Assembly: GCF_000384255.1 (NCBI RefSeq)
Contig: NZ_KB913035.1
Span: forward strand, 1,525,362 to 1,589,361
Source: Methylotenera mobilis 13
Lineage (GTDB): Bacteria; Pseudomonadota; Gammaproteobacteria; Burkholderiales; Methylophilaceae
Direction: 5' to 3'
DNA: 64,000 nt
Under the pieces are notes generated by a model. That model ran no database searches, was not told the DNA's origin, and saw only the letters and a list, made by a program, of their open reading frames with translations. Each line of letters opens with the position of its first letter. The first letter of the stretch is position 1. Position numbers and translations under genes: made by a program. Below, piece after piece: positions 49,385-58,905 of the stretch.

Positions 49385-50164
49385 ATGAACAATTCGCTAT
49401 CAATTAAAGGTATTTTATTTGATCTAGATGGTGTGCTTTATACTGGCACCAGCCCCATAGAAGGGGCAGTTGATACAATCAAAGCAATACGCACTAGTGG
49501 TATTCCTTGCCGTTTTGTTACTAACACCAGCACATTATCATTAGCTACGTTACACAAAAAAATCAATGCCTTGGGCTTTGATATCCCTGCAAATGAGCTC
49601 ATCAGTGCGCCTCAGGCTACCTTGCTTTATTTAAGGAAGCAACATCACCCTGTATGCCGTTTATTATTAGCCGAAGATGTTAAACAAGACTTTAATGAGT
49701 TTCCACAATCAGAGGCTAACCCCGACTATATTGTGATTGGCGATATTGGTAATGCTTGGACTTATGCGTTACTGAATGACGTTTTTAATGCGCTGATGAA
49801 TGGCGCTAAGTTAATCACCATTCATAAAAATAAATTTTGGCAAACCGAACAAGGGCTACAAATGGACATAGGTGGTTTTGTTAAGGCGCTGGAGTATGCA
49901 AGCGGAGTTAATTCAATGGTTATTGGTAAGCCATCTTCTGACTTTTTTCGAATTGCACTTGATGATATGGGTCTTATGCCTTCTGATGTGATGATGGTAG
50001 GTGATGATATTGATGTAGATGTGGGCGGTGGACAACAAGTTGGCCTAAAAGGGGTTTTAGTAAAAACAGGGAAATACCGCCAGAGTTATGCTGATGCATC
50101 GACCATTAAACCAGATCTCACCATAGATTCAATTGCAAACTTATTAGGAGTAATAGGGTTCTAA
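49385..50164 (+). CDS. HAD-superfamily subfamily IIA hydrolase
   Basis: A 259-residue HAD phosphatase of the IIA (NagD/LHPP-like, TIGR01458) type. Motif I is LFDLDGVLYTGT (nucleophile Asp in position). Motif II is FVTNTSTLS, the cap domain follows, motif III Lys is in VIGKPSSDFF, and motif IV is MVGDDIDVDVGGG. Eukaryotic relatives (LHPP) hydrolyse phospholysine or phosphohistidine; the bacterial substrate is not known. The start is ATG 49385, although a GTG at 49367 is in frame. Confidence 0.83.
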   Translation: MNNSLSIKGILFDLDGVLYTGTSPIEGAVDTIKAIRTSGIPCRFVTNTSTLSLATLHKKINALGFDIPANELISAPQATLLYLRKQHHPVCRLLLAEDVKQDFNEFPQSEANPDYIVIGDIGNAWTYALLNDVFNALMNGAKLITIHKNKFWQTEQGLQMDIGGFVKALEYASGVNSMVIGKPSSDFFRIALDDMGLMPSDVMMVGDDIDVDVGGGQQVGLKGVLVKTGKYRQSYADASTIKPDLTIDSIANLLGVIGF

Positions 50165-50233
50165 GATTGAGTATTTAAAGATTTTTCTATGTATGTGTCA
50201 TCAATAATTCAACCATTCAATGTGGAGTTTAAT

Positions 50234-50440
50234 ATGAACAACGATACTTTCAATATGAGCATTCGCCAGTTTTTGAAAATGGTGGGTATTAATTCCCAGA
50301 GAGAAATTGAGCAGGCTGTGGCGCAAGCATGCGCCAAGCGTGAACTACATGGTAACGAGAAATTGCCAGTAAAAATGATCCTTGGAATAGGCGCGTTGAA
50401 CCTTAATGTTAGCTTTGATGGTGTGGTTGAATTAGATTAA
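50234..50440 (+). CDS. DUF6494 family small protein
   Basis: A 68-residue protein with NMSIRQFLKMVGINSQREIE at the N-terminus, a charged helix, then ALNLNVSFDGVVELD. It matches what I remember of DUF6494, a small conserved proteobacterial family without known function. GTGGAG precedes the ATG at 50234; in-frame sequence upstream to 50189 is not expected to be translated. Confidence 0.7.
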   Translation: MNNDTFNMSIRQFLKMVGINSQREIEQAVAQACAKRELHGNEKLPVKMILGIGALNLNVSFDGVVELD

Positions 50441-50517
50441 TATAATCAATAAGATAATTGTTAAAGTTAAGTAATCACATTGAATTTTTTGCTTAATAAT
50501 TTTAGCTAAGCGTTGGT

Positions 50518-50871
50518 TTATGTAGTGATCTGATTATCGACTAGGGTATTTACTTTAGATGCCATGATAAAGTCATTTTCATGCAGTCCGTTAATTTTAT
50601 GAGTCTGGAAGACAACGCTACAATATCCCCAACCAATAGTAATGTCTGGGTGATGTCCTTCTTTTTCACAAAGATTTCCAACTTGCTGCGCTAGTGCTAA
50701 GGCATCAATAAAGTTTTTAAATTTAAATGTTTTCTTGATTTTTGTTGCATCGTCTCGTAGCTCCCACCCTGGCGCTAAAGGTAGGTACTTATTAGCAACT
50801 TCACTAGTCATTGGTGAAACCCCACCTTGGCATGGTGTACATTGCTTATTGGTCAAGTCTAGTTGGTTCAT
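50518..50871 (-). CDS. phhB: 4a-hydroxytetrahydrobiopterin dehydratase (pterin-4-alpha-carbinolamine dehydratase)
   Basis: Recycles the pterin cofactor, or contributes to molybdopterin metabolism where no hydroxylase exists. The core motif EKEGHHPDITIGWGYCSVVF (His-His-Pro-Asp) near residue 75 is diagnostic. The N-terminal CTPCQGGVSPM is common in bacterial homologues. ATG 50871 has AAGGAA upstream. It is divergent from the suf operon across a 226-base control region, and a phenylalanine hydroxylase is not in the window. Confidence 0.9.
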   Translation of the reverse strand: MNQLDLTNKQCTPCQGGVSPMTSEVANKYLPLAPGWELRDDATKIKKTFKFKNFIDALALAQQVGNLCEKEGHHPDITIGWGYCSVVFQTHKINGLHENDFIMASKVNTLVDNQITT

Positions 50872-51026
50872 GAAAAAATTTCCTTTTCTTTTTTTAATTT
50901 GCACAGTGATATGACAATCATTAACTAAATTAGTTGTTTTATATTCGGAATAGCCAAATTGAACTTAAGTTGGATTTAATAAGTCACATTTTGTGTGGCA
51001 GTAATTTACAGTGTTGTTTATATCTG

Positions 51027-51054
51027 CTAAATCACCGCCAAATAGTTGATTTAG
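51027..51054. promoter_or_regulatory. inverted repeat in the phhB-sufB control region
   Basis: CTAAATCA (51027-51034) and TGATTTAG (51047-51054) form a perfect 8-bp inverted repeat about 44 bases before sufB. A separate 10-bp palindrome AACTTAAGTT occurs near 50963-50972. Neither matches an IscR or SufR consensus that I remember. Possible operators for the SUF operon. Confidence 0.35.
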
Positions 51055-51097
51055 GCACTACTTAGAGCGGTCTAGACAATCAAGTGGTGGTATTTAT

Positions 51098-52543
51098 ATG
51101 ACTACTACCCAACAGTTAAACGAGCTAATTAACCGTGAGTATCAACACGGTTTTTACACTCAGCTAGAGGCTGACACAATCCCCCTTGGTCTGAATGAAA
51201 GTACTATCAGGCTTATTTCTGCTAAAAAAAACGAACCAGCATTTATGCTGGAGTGGCGTTTAAAAGCTTATCAGCATTGGTTAACACTTTCTGAGCCACG
51301 ATGGGCTAATCTGGATTGGTCACCTATTGATTATCAAAATGCTTACTATTATTCTGCACCTAAATCAGAGAAAAATGGTCCGCGCGATTTATCAGAGATT
51401 GATCCTGAACTATTACGCACATACGAAAAGTTAGGGATTCCATTAAAAGAGCAGAAAATGTTGGCTGGTGTGGCGGTTGATGCTGTATTTGATAGTGTTT
51501 CTGTTGCAACGACCTTTAAACAAAATCTATCCACGCTTGGTATTATTTTTTGTCCGTTTTCAGAGGCAGTACAAAAGTACCCTGACTTAGTAAAACAATA
51601 TCTTGGCTCAGTGGTGCCATACACCGATAATTTCTTTGCAAGCCTCAACGCTGCTGTATTTAGTGATGGGTCATTTTGCTACATTCCGCCTGGTGTACAT
51701 TGCCCAATGGAGCTTTCTACTTACTTTAGGATTAATGCAAAGAATACTGGTCAATTTGAGCGTACGCTTATTATTGCCGACAAAGATGCTTACGTGAGTT
51801 ATTTAGAAGGCTGTACTGCGCCAATGAGAGATGAGCATCAATTACACGCAGCGGTGGTAGAGCTCATTGCATTGGAAGGGGCACGTATCAAATATGCGAC
51901 TGTTCAAAACTGGTACCCTGGTGATAAAGAGGGTAAAGGCGGTATTTATAATTTTGTGACGAAGCGTGGTGATTGCCGAGGTGAAAAATCACATATTTCA
52001 TGGACTCAGGTAGAGACTGGCTCGGCGATTACTTGGAAGTACCCAAGTGTAATTTTACGCGGCAATGGTTCAGTGGGTGAGTTTTACTCTGTTGCTTTAA
52101 GCAACAATCATCAGCAGGCTGATACAGGCACTAAGATGATTCATATTGGTCGCGATACTAAAAGCACGGTGCTTTCTAAAGGGATTAGTGCTGGTTATGG
52201 TCAAAATACATACCGAGGTCTGATTAAAGTATTATCAGGCGCAGAAAATGCACGTAACTATACGCAATGTGATTCGCTATTGTTAGGTGAGCATTGTGGT
52301 GCACATACATTTCCATATATTGAAGTAAAGAACCCAAGTGCAAAGGTTGAGCACGAGGCCTCAACCTCACGTATTGGCGAAGAGCAGTTGTTTTATTGCA
52401 CACAACGCGGGATATCACCTGAAAATGCAGTATCCATGATTGTCAGCGGTTTCTGTAAGGCTGTGTTTCAAGAGCTGCCAATGGAGTTTTCTGTAGAAGC
52501 ACAAAAATTGCTTGGGGTTAGCTTAGAAGGTAGTACAGGTTAG
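51098..52543 (+). CDS. sufB: Fe-S cluster assembly protein SufB
   Basis: Scaffold subunit of the SufBCD complex where the Fe-S cluster is built. [20 protein letters not shown] in the N-terminal third, [20 protein letters not shown] (about 235-255), [18 protein letters not shown], and the C-terminal [17 protein letters not shown] and [17 protein letters not shown] match the family. Length 481. First gene of a tight operon; sufC starts 11 bases after it. Confidence 0.97.
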   Translation: MTTTQQLNELINREYQHGFYTQLEADTIPLGLNESTIRLISAKKNEPAFMLEWRLKAYQHWLTLSEPRWANLDWSPIDYQNAYYYSAPKSEKNGPRDLSEIDPELLRTYEKLGIPLKEQKMLAGVAVDAVFDSVSVATTFKQNLSTLGIIFCPFSEAVQKYPDLVKQYLGSVVPYTDNFFASLNAAVFSDGSFCYIPPGVHCPMELSTYFRINAKNTGQFERTLIIADKDAYVSYLEGCTAPMRDEHQLHAAVVELIALEGARIKYATVQNWYPGDKEGKGGIYNFVTKRGDCRGEKSHISWTQVETGSAITWKYPSVILRGNGSVGEFYSVALSNNHQQADTGTKMIHIGRDTKSTVLSKGISAGYGQNTYRGLIKVLSGAENARNYTQCDSLLLGEHCGAHTFPYIEVKNPSAKVEHEASTSRIGEEQLFYCTQRGISPENAVSMIVSGFCKAVFQELPMEFSVEAQKLLGVSLEGSTG

Positions 52544-52553
52544 GAGAACCATC

Positions 52554-53318
52554 ATGCTATCGATAAAGAATCTGCATGTGTGTATTGATGGCAAAGAAAT
52601 ATTGCGGGGCATTAACCTTGATGTAAAAGCAGGGGAAGTGCATGCCATCATGGGCCCTAATGCCTCTGGAAAAAGTACATTAGCTCAGCTTCTGGCTGGT
52701 AGAGAGATTTACAAGGTAACAGCTGGTAGTGTGCATTATCTTGGACGCGATTTATTAGCCATGTCACCAGAGCGCAGAGCATGCGAGGGTGTGTTCTTAG
52801 CTTTTCAGTATCCAGTTGAAATACCAGGCGTTAGCAATGCGCTGTTTCTTAAAACCGCATTAAACGCCATACGCAAATATCATCGCTTACCAGAACTTGA
52901 TGCGATGGATTTTTTAACACTGGTCCGCGAGCGAATGAAACGGGTAGGCATGGATGAGGCTCTATTGTTACGTGCGGTGAATGAGGGCTTCTCTGGTGGT
53001 GAGAAGAAGCGTAACGAGATTTTACAGCTGAATATATTGCAGCCAAGGCTAGCTATTCTTGATGAAACAGACTCTGGACTTGATATCGACGCGCTAAAAC
53101 TCGTTGCTGACGGTGTAAACGATATGCGAGGGGCTGATCGAGCCATTATCCTTGTGACTCATTACCAGCGTTTATTAGACTATATTGTGCCAGATGCTGT
53201 GCATGTACTATCACAGGGATGTATCGTCAAATCTGGCGGCGCTGATTTGGCTAAAGACTTAGAGCGCCATGGATACAATTGGCTTGAAACTGGAGATTTA
53301 ATCAAACAAATCGCTTAG
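52554..53318 (+). CDS. sufC: Fe-S cluster assembly ATPase SufC
   Basis: ABC-type ATPase that drives conformational change in SufB-SufD. Walker A is GPNASGKSTL (about residues 34-43), signature FSGGEKKRNEILQL (about 146), Walker B LAILDETDSGLD, and the switch His in LVTHYQR. Length 254. TAGGAGAACC lies before the ATG. Confidence 0.97.
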   Translation: MLSIKNLHVCIDGKEILRGINLDVKAGEVHAIMGPNASGKSTLAQLLAGREIYKVTAGSVHYLGRDLLAMSPERRACEGVFLAFQYPVEIPGVSNALFLKTALNAIRKYHRLPELDAMDFLTLVRERMKRVGMDEALLLRAVNEGFSGGEKKRNEILQLNILQPRLAILDETDSGLDIDALKLVADGVNDMRGADRAIILVTHYQRLLDYIVPDAVHVLSQGCIVKSGGADLAKDLERHGYNWLETGDLIKQIA

Positions 53319-53327
53319 GGGGCATCA

Positions 53328-54656
53328 ATGCATGTGCAACCACAATCTTGGCAGAATGTTGAGCTATCGCTAGTGCCAGATGCGTTAGCTGGGCATGACT
53401 CGCCTTGGATATTGGCAGCTAGGAAAACGGCATTCAAACGTTTTTCTGAGCATGGTTTCCCTACTAAACGCGAAGAAGAGTGGAAATACACGGATGTATC
53501 GTTGATTAGTAAGCGTGGCTCGCTAGCTCCCGACAATATTCCACCAGATGCACCTTCAGAGGCAAAGTTGCTGGCATGGGCATTGTCTGGTGAAGGGATG
53601 CATTTAATGGTGTTTGTGAATGGTCATTTTGATTCAGAACTATCTACGATTGATGATTTACCCGATGGTGTACAGTTAAGTAGCTTGGCTGACATGCTTG
53701 ATGGTGATGCTAATCTACCTGAGTCACTGTTTAGTCAGCAGCATGAACATACCATTTTTGCAGCATTGAATAATGCTTTTGTCACTGACGGTGCCGTGCT
53801 GAAAATTGCGCCAGACACTGTGTTGGAAACGCCAATCTACCTTTTTCTGATTGCTAGTGGGCACGGCGTGGCGATTTATCCACACATTATCGTGATGGCA
53901 GGGGAAAACTCAAGTGCTACTGTCATTGAGCATTATATGGGCACACTTGATGCACATAACTTTACCAACGCAATCACACAAATCAACGTAGGCGCTGGTG
54001 CAAAAATTGAACATTGCAAACTTATTCAAGAAGGACCTGCGGCCTTGCATATTGCTGGGGTTCACGCAGAGCAATCAAAAGACAGCAGTTTTACTTCTAG
54101 ATCATTTGTATTTAGTGGGCGCTCAGTTCGCAACGATATTACCTCTAGCCTGAATGAAACAGGATGTTTATGTACCTTTGATGGACTATACCTGTTAGAT
54201 GATAAGCAGCATGTAGACCATCACACACGTATTGACCATATAGCACCATGCTGTACTAGCCGTGAATATTATCGAGGCATACTTGATGGAGAGTCTAGAG
54301 GCGTATTTAACGGTAAAGTCATCGTTCATCATGGCGCTAATCAAACGGATGCTCATCAGACTAACCATCATTTACTACTCTCTAAACAAGCTGAAATAGA
54401 TACTAAGCCACAACTTGAGATTTTTGCAGATGACGTGAAATGCACGCATGGGGCTACAGTAGGTCAGCTAAGTGATGAAGGTTTATTTTATTTACGCTCC
54501 CGTGGCCTAGATGCCGATACGGCACGTTCAGTGCTTATTTATGGTTTTGCTAATGACATTATTAACAGAATAAACACCCCGTACTTACGTCAACGCATTG
54601 AGCATCTTCTGCTAGACCGTTTGCCTCAAGGGGACATGGTCAAGGAGTTACTATAA
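53328..54656 (+). CDS. sufD: Fe-S cluster assembly protein SufD
   Basis: SufB paralogue completing the SufBCD complex. EHGFPTKREEEWKYTDVS near residue 45 is characteristic. The beta-helix core and C-terminal KCTHGATVGQLSDEGLFYL with RSRGLDADTARSVLIYGFAND define the family. Length 442. It lies nine bases after sufC. Confidence 0.96.
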   Translation: MHVQPQSWQNVELSLVPDALAGHDSPWILAARKTAFKRFSEHGFPTKREEEWKYTDVSLISKRGSLAPDNIPPDAPSEAKLLAWALSGEGMHLMVFVNGHFDSELSTIDDLPDGVQLSSLADMLDGDANLPESLFSQQHEHTIFAALNNAFVTDGAVLKIAPDTVLETPIYLFLIASGHGVAIYPHIIVMAGENSSATVIEHYMGTLDAHNFTNAITQINVGAGAKIEHCKLIQEGPAALHIAGVHAEQSKDSSFTSRSFVFSGRSVRNDITSSLNETGCLCTFDGLYLLDDKQHVDHHTRIDHIAPCCTSREYYRGILDGESRGVFNGKVIVHHGANQTDAHQTNHHLLLSKQAEIDTKPQLEIFADDVKCTHGATVGQLSDEGLFYLRSRGLDADTARSVLIYGFANDIINRINTPYLRQRIEHLLLDRLPQGDMVKELL

Positions 54657-54673
54657 AAATAGGTGAGTTTAAA

Positions 54674-55936
54674 ATGAACGCCCATACACATAGTTCGCTT
54701 GAGTCAGACATTAAAAATCACCTTAATGTACAGCGTTGGAGACATGATTTTCCAATACTGCAAACACGCCTGTATGGTAAAACACTCGTTTATTTGGATA
54801 ACGCCGCCACCACACAAAAGCCTTATACAGTGATGGAGGCAGAAAATCACTATTATCGTTACGATAACGCAAATGTGCATCGTGGCATCCATACATTAAG
54901 TCAGCGTGCAACAGAGGCATTTGAGTATGCCCGAGTTGCACTACAACACTTAATTAATGCCCAATACGCACATGAAATAATATTTGTGCGGGGCACGACA
55001 GAAGCCATTAATTTAGTTGCACAAAGCTATGGTCGAAGTAGATTTAAAGCTGGTGACGAGATTATTGTCAGTGGCATGGAGCATCATTCTAATATTGTGC
55101 CTTGGCAGATGTTATGCAAGCAAGTTGGCGCCATTCTACGTGTGATACCAGTGGATGATGCAGGTGAGTTAGATCGTAACACTTATGATGCATTACTTTG
55201 CCAGCGTACTAAGCTAGTAGCAATCACGCATGTTTCCAATACGCTTGGGACGATTAATCCAGTAAAGAGAATGATTGATGCCGCACATGCTCACCATATT
55301 CCCGTATTGCTAGATGGCGCACAAGCCATAGCACATTTACCCGTCGATGTTCAAGATTTAGACTGCGACTTCTATGCCTTCTCTGGTCACAAACTATATG
55401 GCCCAACTGGAATCGGCGTATTGTATGGTAAATCTGCGCTCTTGGATGATATGCCACCATATCAAGGGGGAGGGGATATGATTAGCTCAGTCAGCTTTGA
55501 GGCTACTACTTACAATAAGCTACCCTATAAATTTGAAGCGGGTACGCCGAATATTGCAGGGGTTGTTGGTGTAGGTGCTGCGGCAAATTATCTGAACAGC
55601 ATTGGTTTTGATGCAATCGTAGGGCATGAACAAGCACTATTACGCTATGCCACTGAATTAATCTCTGAAATTCCTGGGTTACGTATCATCGGTAATGCAT
55701 CCAATAAAACAGGTATTCTGTCATTTGTATTGCAAGGACTTCATCCACACGATATTGGCACTTTTCTCGATAGACAAGGTATCGCAGTACGCACAGGCCA
55801 TCATTGCACGATGCCACTGATGGAGCGGTTTGGTGTTCCTGCCACTGTAAGGGCATCATTCGCACTTTACAATACTATTAGTGAAGTTGATAAATTAGCA
55901 GAGGCTATTTATCAAGTGAAGGAGGTGTTCAAATAA
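54674..55936 (+). CDS. sufS: cysteine desulfurase SufS
   Basis: PLP enzyme releasing sulfur from cysteine as a persulfide. The PLP lysine is about K240 in FSGHKLYGPTGIGVLYG, and the persulfide Cys is about C378 in RTGHHCTMPLM, typical of class II desulfurases. VYLDNAATTQKP lies near the N-terminus. Length 420. The stop overlaps the sufU ATG by one base. Confidence 0.97.
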   Translation: MNAHTHSSLESDIKNHLNVQRWRHDFPILQTRLYGKTLVYLDNAATTQKPYTVMEAENHYYRYDNANVHRGIHTLSQRATEAFEYARVALQHLINAQYAHEIIFVRGTTEAINLVAQSYGRSRFKAGDEIIVSGMEHHSNIVPWQMLCKQVGAILRVIPVDDAGELDRNTYDALLCQRTKLVAITHVSNTLGTINPVKRMIDAAHAHHIPVLLDGAQAIAHLPVDVQDLDCDFYAFSGHKLYGPTGIGVLYGKSALLDDMPPYQGGGDMISSVSFEATTYNKLPYKFEAGTPNIAGVVGVGAAANYLNSIGFDAIVGHEQALLRYATELISEIPGLRIIGNASNKTGILSFVLQGLHPHDIGTFLDRQGIAVRTGHHCTMPLMERFGVPATVRASFALYNTISEVDKLAEAIYQVKEVFK

Positions 55937-56376
55937 TGAATGATCTTCGAGAGCTTTATCAAGACCTAATATTTGATCATTATCGCCAACCGCGAAACTA
56001 CGGGCCGTTAGAACACGCAAACCGAAAGGCCGAAGGCTACAATCCACTGTGTGGAGATAAAATATCACTCGCCATGATAGTGAAAGACGGCGTTATTAGT
56101 GATATTCGTTTTGAAGGCGTTGGTTGTGCGATATCTACAGCATCGGCGTCACTAATGACTGAGTCGCTAAAAGGGAAGGATGAAGGTGAGGCGCTTAATA
56201 TGCTAAAAGACTTTCAAGCATTAGTGACTGGTGTTGCCGTACCAGATGCAATGGGAAAGTTAACTGTATTAGCTGGCGTGCAGGCTTTTCCTCAGCGTGT
56301 TAAATGTGCAACACTGGCTTGGCATACGATGCAAGCTGCATTAAAAAACACCACTGAGCCAGTCTCTACAGAATGA
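55936..56376 (+). CDS. sufU: sulfur-transfer / scaffold protein SufU
   Basis: IscU-like protein that accepts sulfur from SufS using a zinc site. The three cysteines are in YNPLCGDKI, GVGCAISTASASLMTE and RVKCATLAWH, with the Asp of CGD. The SufU-type insertion (MLKDFQALVTGVAVPDAM) between the second and third cysteines separates it from IscU. Length 146. Its presence instead of SufE is the Gram-positive-like arrangement. Confidence 0.95.
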   Translation: MNDLRELYQDLIFDHYRQPRNYGPLEHANRKAEGYNPLCGDKISLAMIVKDGVISDIRFEGVGCAISTASASLMTESLKGKDEGEALNMLKDFQALVTGVAVPDAMGKLTVLAGVQAFPQRVKCATLAWHTMQAALKNTTEPVSTE

Positions 56377-56395
56377 AATAGATTGTGAGTATCAT

Positions 56396-56758
56396 ATGAT
56401 GTTTGACTGGAAAAAATTTGCAGATCAACAACAGCAAAGTAAGCCTCCAAGTAAACAGGAACTTGAGTTGCGACTCATTGAAATGTTGCGGACAATATAC
56501 GACCCAGAACTTCCTGTGAATATATACGACCTTGGCTTAGTCTATAAGCTTGAGACAGAAGCATCAGGAAGGGTCAACGTTACCATGACGCTTACTACGC
56601 CCAACTGTCCAGTGGCGCAAAGCTTTCCAGAAACAGTCAGGGAAACACTGCTCTGTGTGCCTGGAGTTAACGCTGTAGAAGTGATGTTAGTGTGGGACCC
56701 ACCTTGGAGCCGTGACAACATGTCTGAAGCGGCAAAACTGCAACTGGGCATGCTTTAG
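56396..56758 (+). CDS. sufT: SUF system DUF59 protein SufT
   Basis: MIP18/DUF59 maturation protein thought to help deliver Fe-S clusters. DPELPVNIYDLGLVYKLE (about residues 40-57), MTLTTPNCPVAQSFPE with the conserved Cys, and VMLVWDPPWSRDNMSEAAK are signature. Length 120 from ATG 56396; a second ATG follows immediately. It lies between sufU and the Rieske protein, ten bases before the latter. Confidence 0.93.
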   Translation: MMFDWKKFADQQQQSKPPSKQELELRLIEMLRTIYDPELPVNIYDLGLVYKLETEASGRVNVTMTLTTPNCPVAQSFPETVRETLLCVPGVNAVEVMLVWDPPWSRDNMSEAAKLQLGML

Positions 56759-56768
56759 GAGATAAATC

Positions 56769-57098
56769 ATGAGTGATTGGGTAGATGTAGCCGCAGTAGA
56801 AGACTTTCCATCAGGTACTTGCCGCACAATAGTGAGTGATGAGGTATCTATTGCAATTTTCAATATTAATGGTCGTTATTATGCGATTGAGAACAAATGT
56901 ACCCATGAAGACGCTGAGCTTTCTAGCGGAAAATTAGAACAAGATGTGATTGTTTGTCCATTACATGGCGCTCGTTTTTCACTGCTCACTGGAGAAGCAT
57001 TAACTGCCCCAGCTTATGAAAACCTACGTACATTTCCAGTAAGGATCAATAACAGTTGGATTGAAGTAGACACTGAAGCAGAGTGGAATGCTGCATAA
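56769..57098 (+). CDS. Rieske [2Fe-2S] ferredoxin-type protein, SUF-associated
   Basis: A 109-residue single-domain Rieske protein. The ligands are Cys-x-His in NKCTHEDAELSSG and Cys-x2-His in VCPLHGARFSLLTGEAL. It resembles small NirD-like / non-heme ferredoxins. As last gene of sufBCDSUT it may act as electron donor or as first client of the machinery (inference). A ribosome binding site AGGAGATAAATC precedes the ATG. Confidence 0.9.
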   Translation: MSDWVDVAAVEDFPSGTCRTIVSDEVSIAIFNINGRYYAIENKCTHEDAELSSGKLEQDVIVCPLHGARFSLLTGEALTAPAYENLRTFPVRINNSWIEVDTEAEWNAA

Positions 57099-57248
57099 TT
57101 TTAAAATGTTAAATATTAAATTCAATATAATTATTTAACAGAAGTACTTGAATTATAATGAATTAGTGCGTAAATTACCGAAAGAAACACAAGATTTAGA
57201 GTTAATGATACATAAGCTAATGACCAATTTTTTTGGGAGGGTAGTTTC

Positions 57249-57830
57249 ATGAGTCTTTTAAATTTATTCTGGATGTTCTTTGTACCAACTAAAGGTTGGC
57301 GTCATCTGGTACAGCGTAAATACTCTATGCACAGGCTATATCTATTGCATGTTGTGCCAATGTCATTAATACCCCCGCTTTTCATCTACTGTGCAGCAGG
57401 TAAATATGCTGGTGATTTGCTTCCCGTTTTATCGAACTCAAAACTATTACTTGTCGCTGTAATTCTGTTTATTATTGAACTAGCTGCCGTACCAGTGATG
57501 GCGTTAATTGTGAGACAACTAGCTGAGGTGGCAGAAATTCACCCAACCTATCATCAGGCATTCACCTTGGCAGCGGTCGCACCCACGCCATTATGGCTAG
57601 CCCCCGTCGTTTTTCTAATTCCTGATATGACATTTAACCTAATTGTATTAACGATGGCGCTAATGGCCACTGTAGGGTTTATCTATTATGGTGTTCCTGC
57701 GGTATTTCATATAAAAGAACGCGGCCATGCAATTCTTTTATTTGGCGCTGTCATGACTGCGGGCGTCATCGGCTGGGCACTTTTAATGATTGTCACCTTG
57801 GTAGTATTGGGTAGTGTGCAAAATCTATAA
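57249..57830 (+). CDS. Yip1 family integral membrane protein
   Basis: 193 residues with about five membrane helices (roughly 30-55, 68-92, 103-126, 132-150, 163-188). The typical start MSLLNLFWMFFVPTKGWRHL and the central EIHPTYHQAFTLAAVAPTPLWLAP fit the Yip1 family found in many Gram-negative bacteria. Function unknown. GGGAGGG lies about six bases before the ATG. It is downstream of the SUF operon but separated by 150 bases, so probably independent. Confidence 0.8.
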   Translation: MSLLNLFWMFFVPTKGWRHLVQRKYSMHRLYLLHVVPMSLIPPLFIYCAAGKYAGDLLPVLSNSKLLLVAVILFIIELAAVPVMALIVRQLAEVAEIHPTYHQAFTLAAVAPTPLWLAPVVFLIPDMTFNLIVLTMALMATVGFIYYGVPAVFHIKERGHAILLFGAVMTAGVIGWALLMIVTLVVLGSVQNL

Positions 57831-58464
57831 CAAATACTGTTAAATGGATAGCGTAGGGTGGTTGTCGCTTCATTTGTAGGCGTCAATAGTTAGTTGCTGC
57901 TTATAACAAAAGTTAGTGGCTAATACCTTGCTATGTCAAAAGGTTTCCGTTTCTAATCGTTATGATGCTCACAACAACAGAGCTCTTTCACTTGTAGATA
58001 TTTCAGCTTTTAGTATCAAAATATATCTTATTAGGCTCATTGATTAGTCTCTAGTTGAGTTTAGAGATTATTGAATATCCGTTAAACTCTATGGTAGCCA
58101 ACATATGGTTAATCAGTAGATGATTGATCAAATTCAAAAAAGTAGAGTGCTCATCAACACCTCTAAAAACCCACCAAAATCAGGCTTTGCATCTAATTTT
58201 CAAGCTACTGAGTTTCATTGCAAGACTTGCTATTATTGAGCAAAGTTTATCGATCTTCTACAGTCTTCAACCTTAAGCATCGTGCAATACATGCCCCTCA
58301 AATAGCTAACTAAACCTTTAAAACAACAGCGTGTATATTTACTCTAGAGTAATAAACCACCCGACGGCCTATGTACGCCAGTGCACGGAGTAACGCACTG
58401 CAGTATGGGATACTTACTTCATTATCTAGGTAATAAGTGCCGCAACTCATACAAGGAGAAATAC
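57831..58464. other. 634-bp gap without a supported gene
   Basis: No reading frame in either direction looks coding. It contains a 14-bp perfect palindrome TTACTCTAGAGTAA at 58340-58353 and, just after it, the repeat CAGTGC/GCACTG around a ten-base loop (58379-58401). Both lie within 130 bases of the lipoprotein start. They could be an operator and a leader hairpin. Confidence 0.45.
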
Positions 58465-58905
58465 ATGGCTAAGACAATACATTTACCAAAGGCAAAAGGA
58501 AGTAACTGTTTTCCGTTACGACTCTCAACCATTCCAGCAAGAAAGTCGATGGGAACCACATTCTTGGCATTGTTGATCCTTAGTGGTTGTGCATCAACGC
58601 CACAACCACCTACATCAGATTTACTAGCAGCTGAACAAGCGATTGCTAGTGCAGAACGAGCACGTGTCGCAGACTATGCGTCGGTTGAACTGAGTGATGC
58701 GCGCGATAAACTATCGGCCGCCCGTAGTGCAGTAAGAGAAGAAAAAATGGTTCAGGCTCAGCATCTTGCCCAACAGGCAAAAGCTGACGCTGAGCTAGCT
58801 TCTGCCAAATCTGAAGTAGCCAAGGCACGTATAGTTAACGAGCAGATGCAAAAAGGTACCGACACACTAAAGCAGGAAATGCAGCGTAAGACAGGAGATC
58901 AATAA
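58465..58905 (+). CDS. DUF4398 domain lipoprotein
   Basis: 146 residues. A basic N-terminus and hydrophobic stretch end in the lipobox LILSGC, so the mature protein starts at about Cys-42 as a lipoprotein. After that comes an Ala-rich helical DUF4398 region (LLAAEQAIASAERARVADYA...). AAGGAGAAATAC precedes the ATG at 58465; in-frame sequence back to 58381 is not used. The TAA stop overlaps the next ATG (TAATG), so the two proteins are coupled. Confidence 0.82.
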   Translation: MAKTIHLPKAKGSNCFPLRLSTIPARKSMGTTFLALLILSGCASTPQPPTSDLLAAEQAIASAERARVADYASVELSDARDKLSAARSAVREEKMVQAQHLAQQAKADAELASAKSEVAKARIVNEQMQKGTDTLKQEMQRKTGDQ

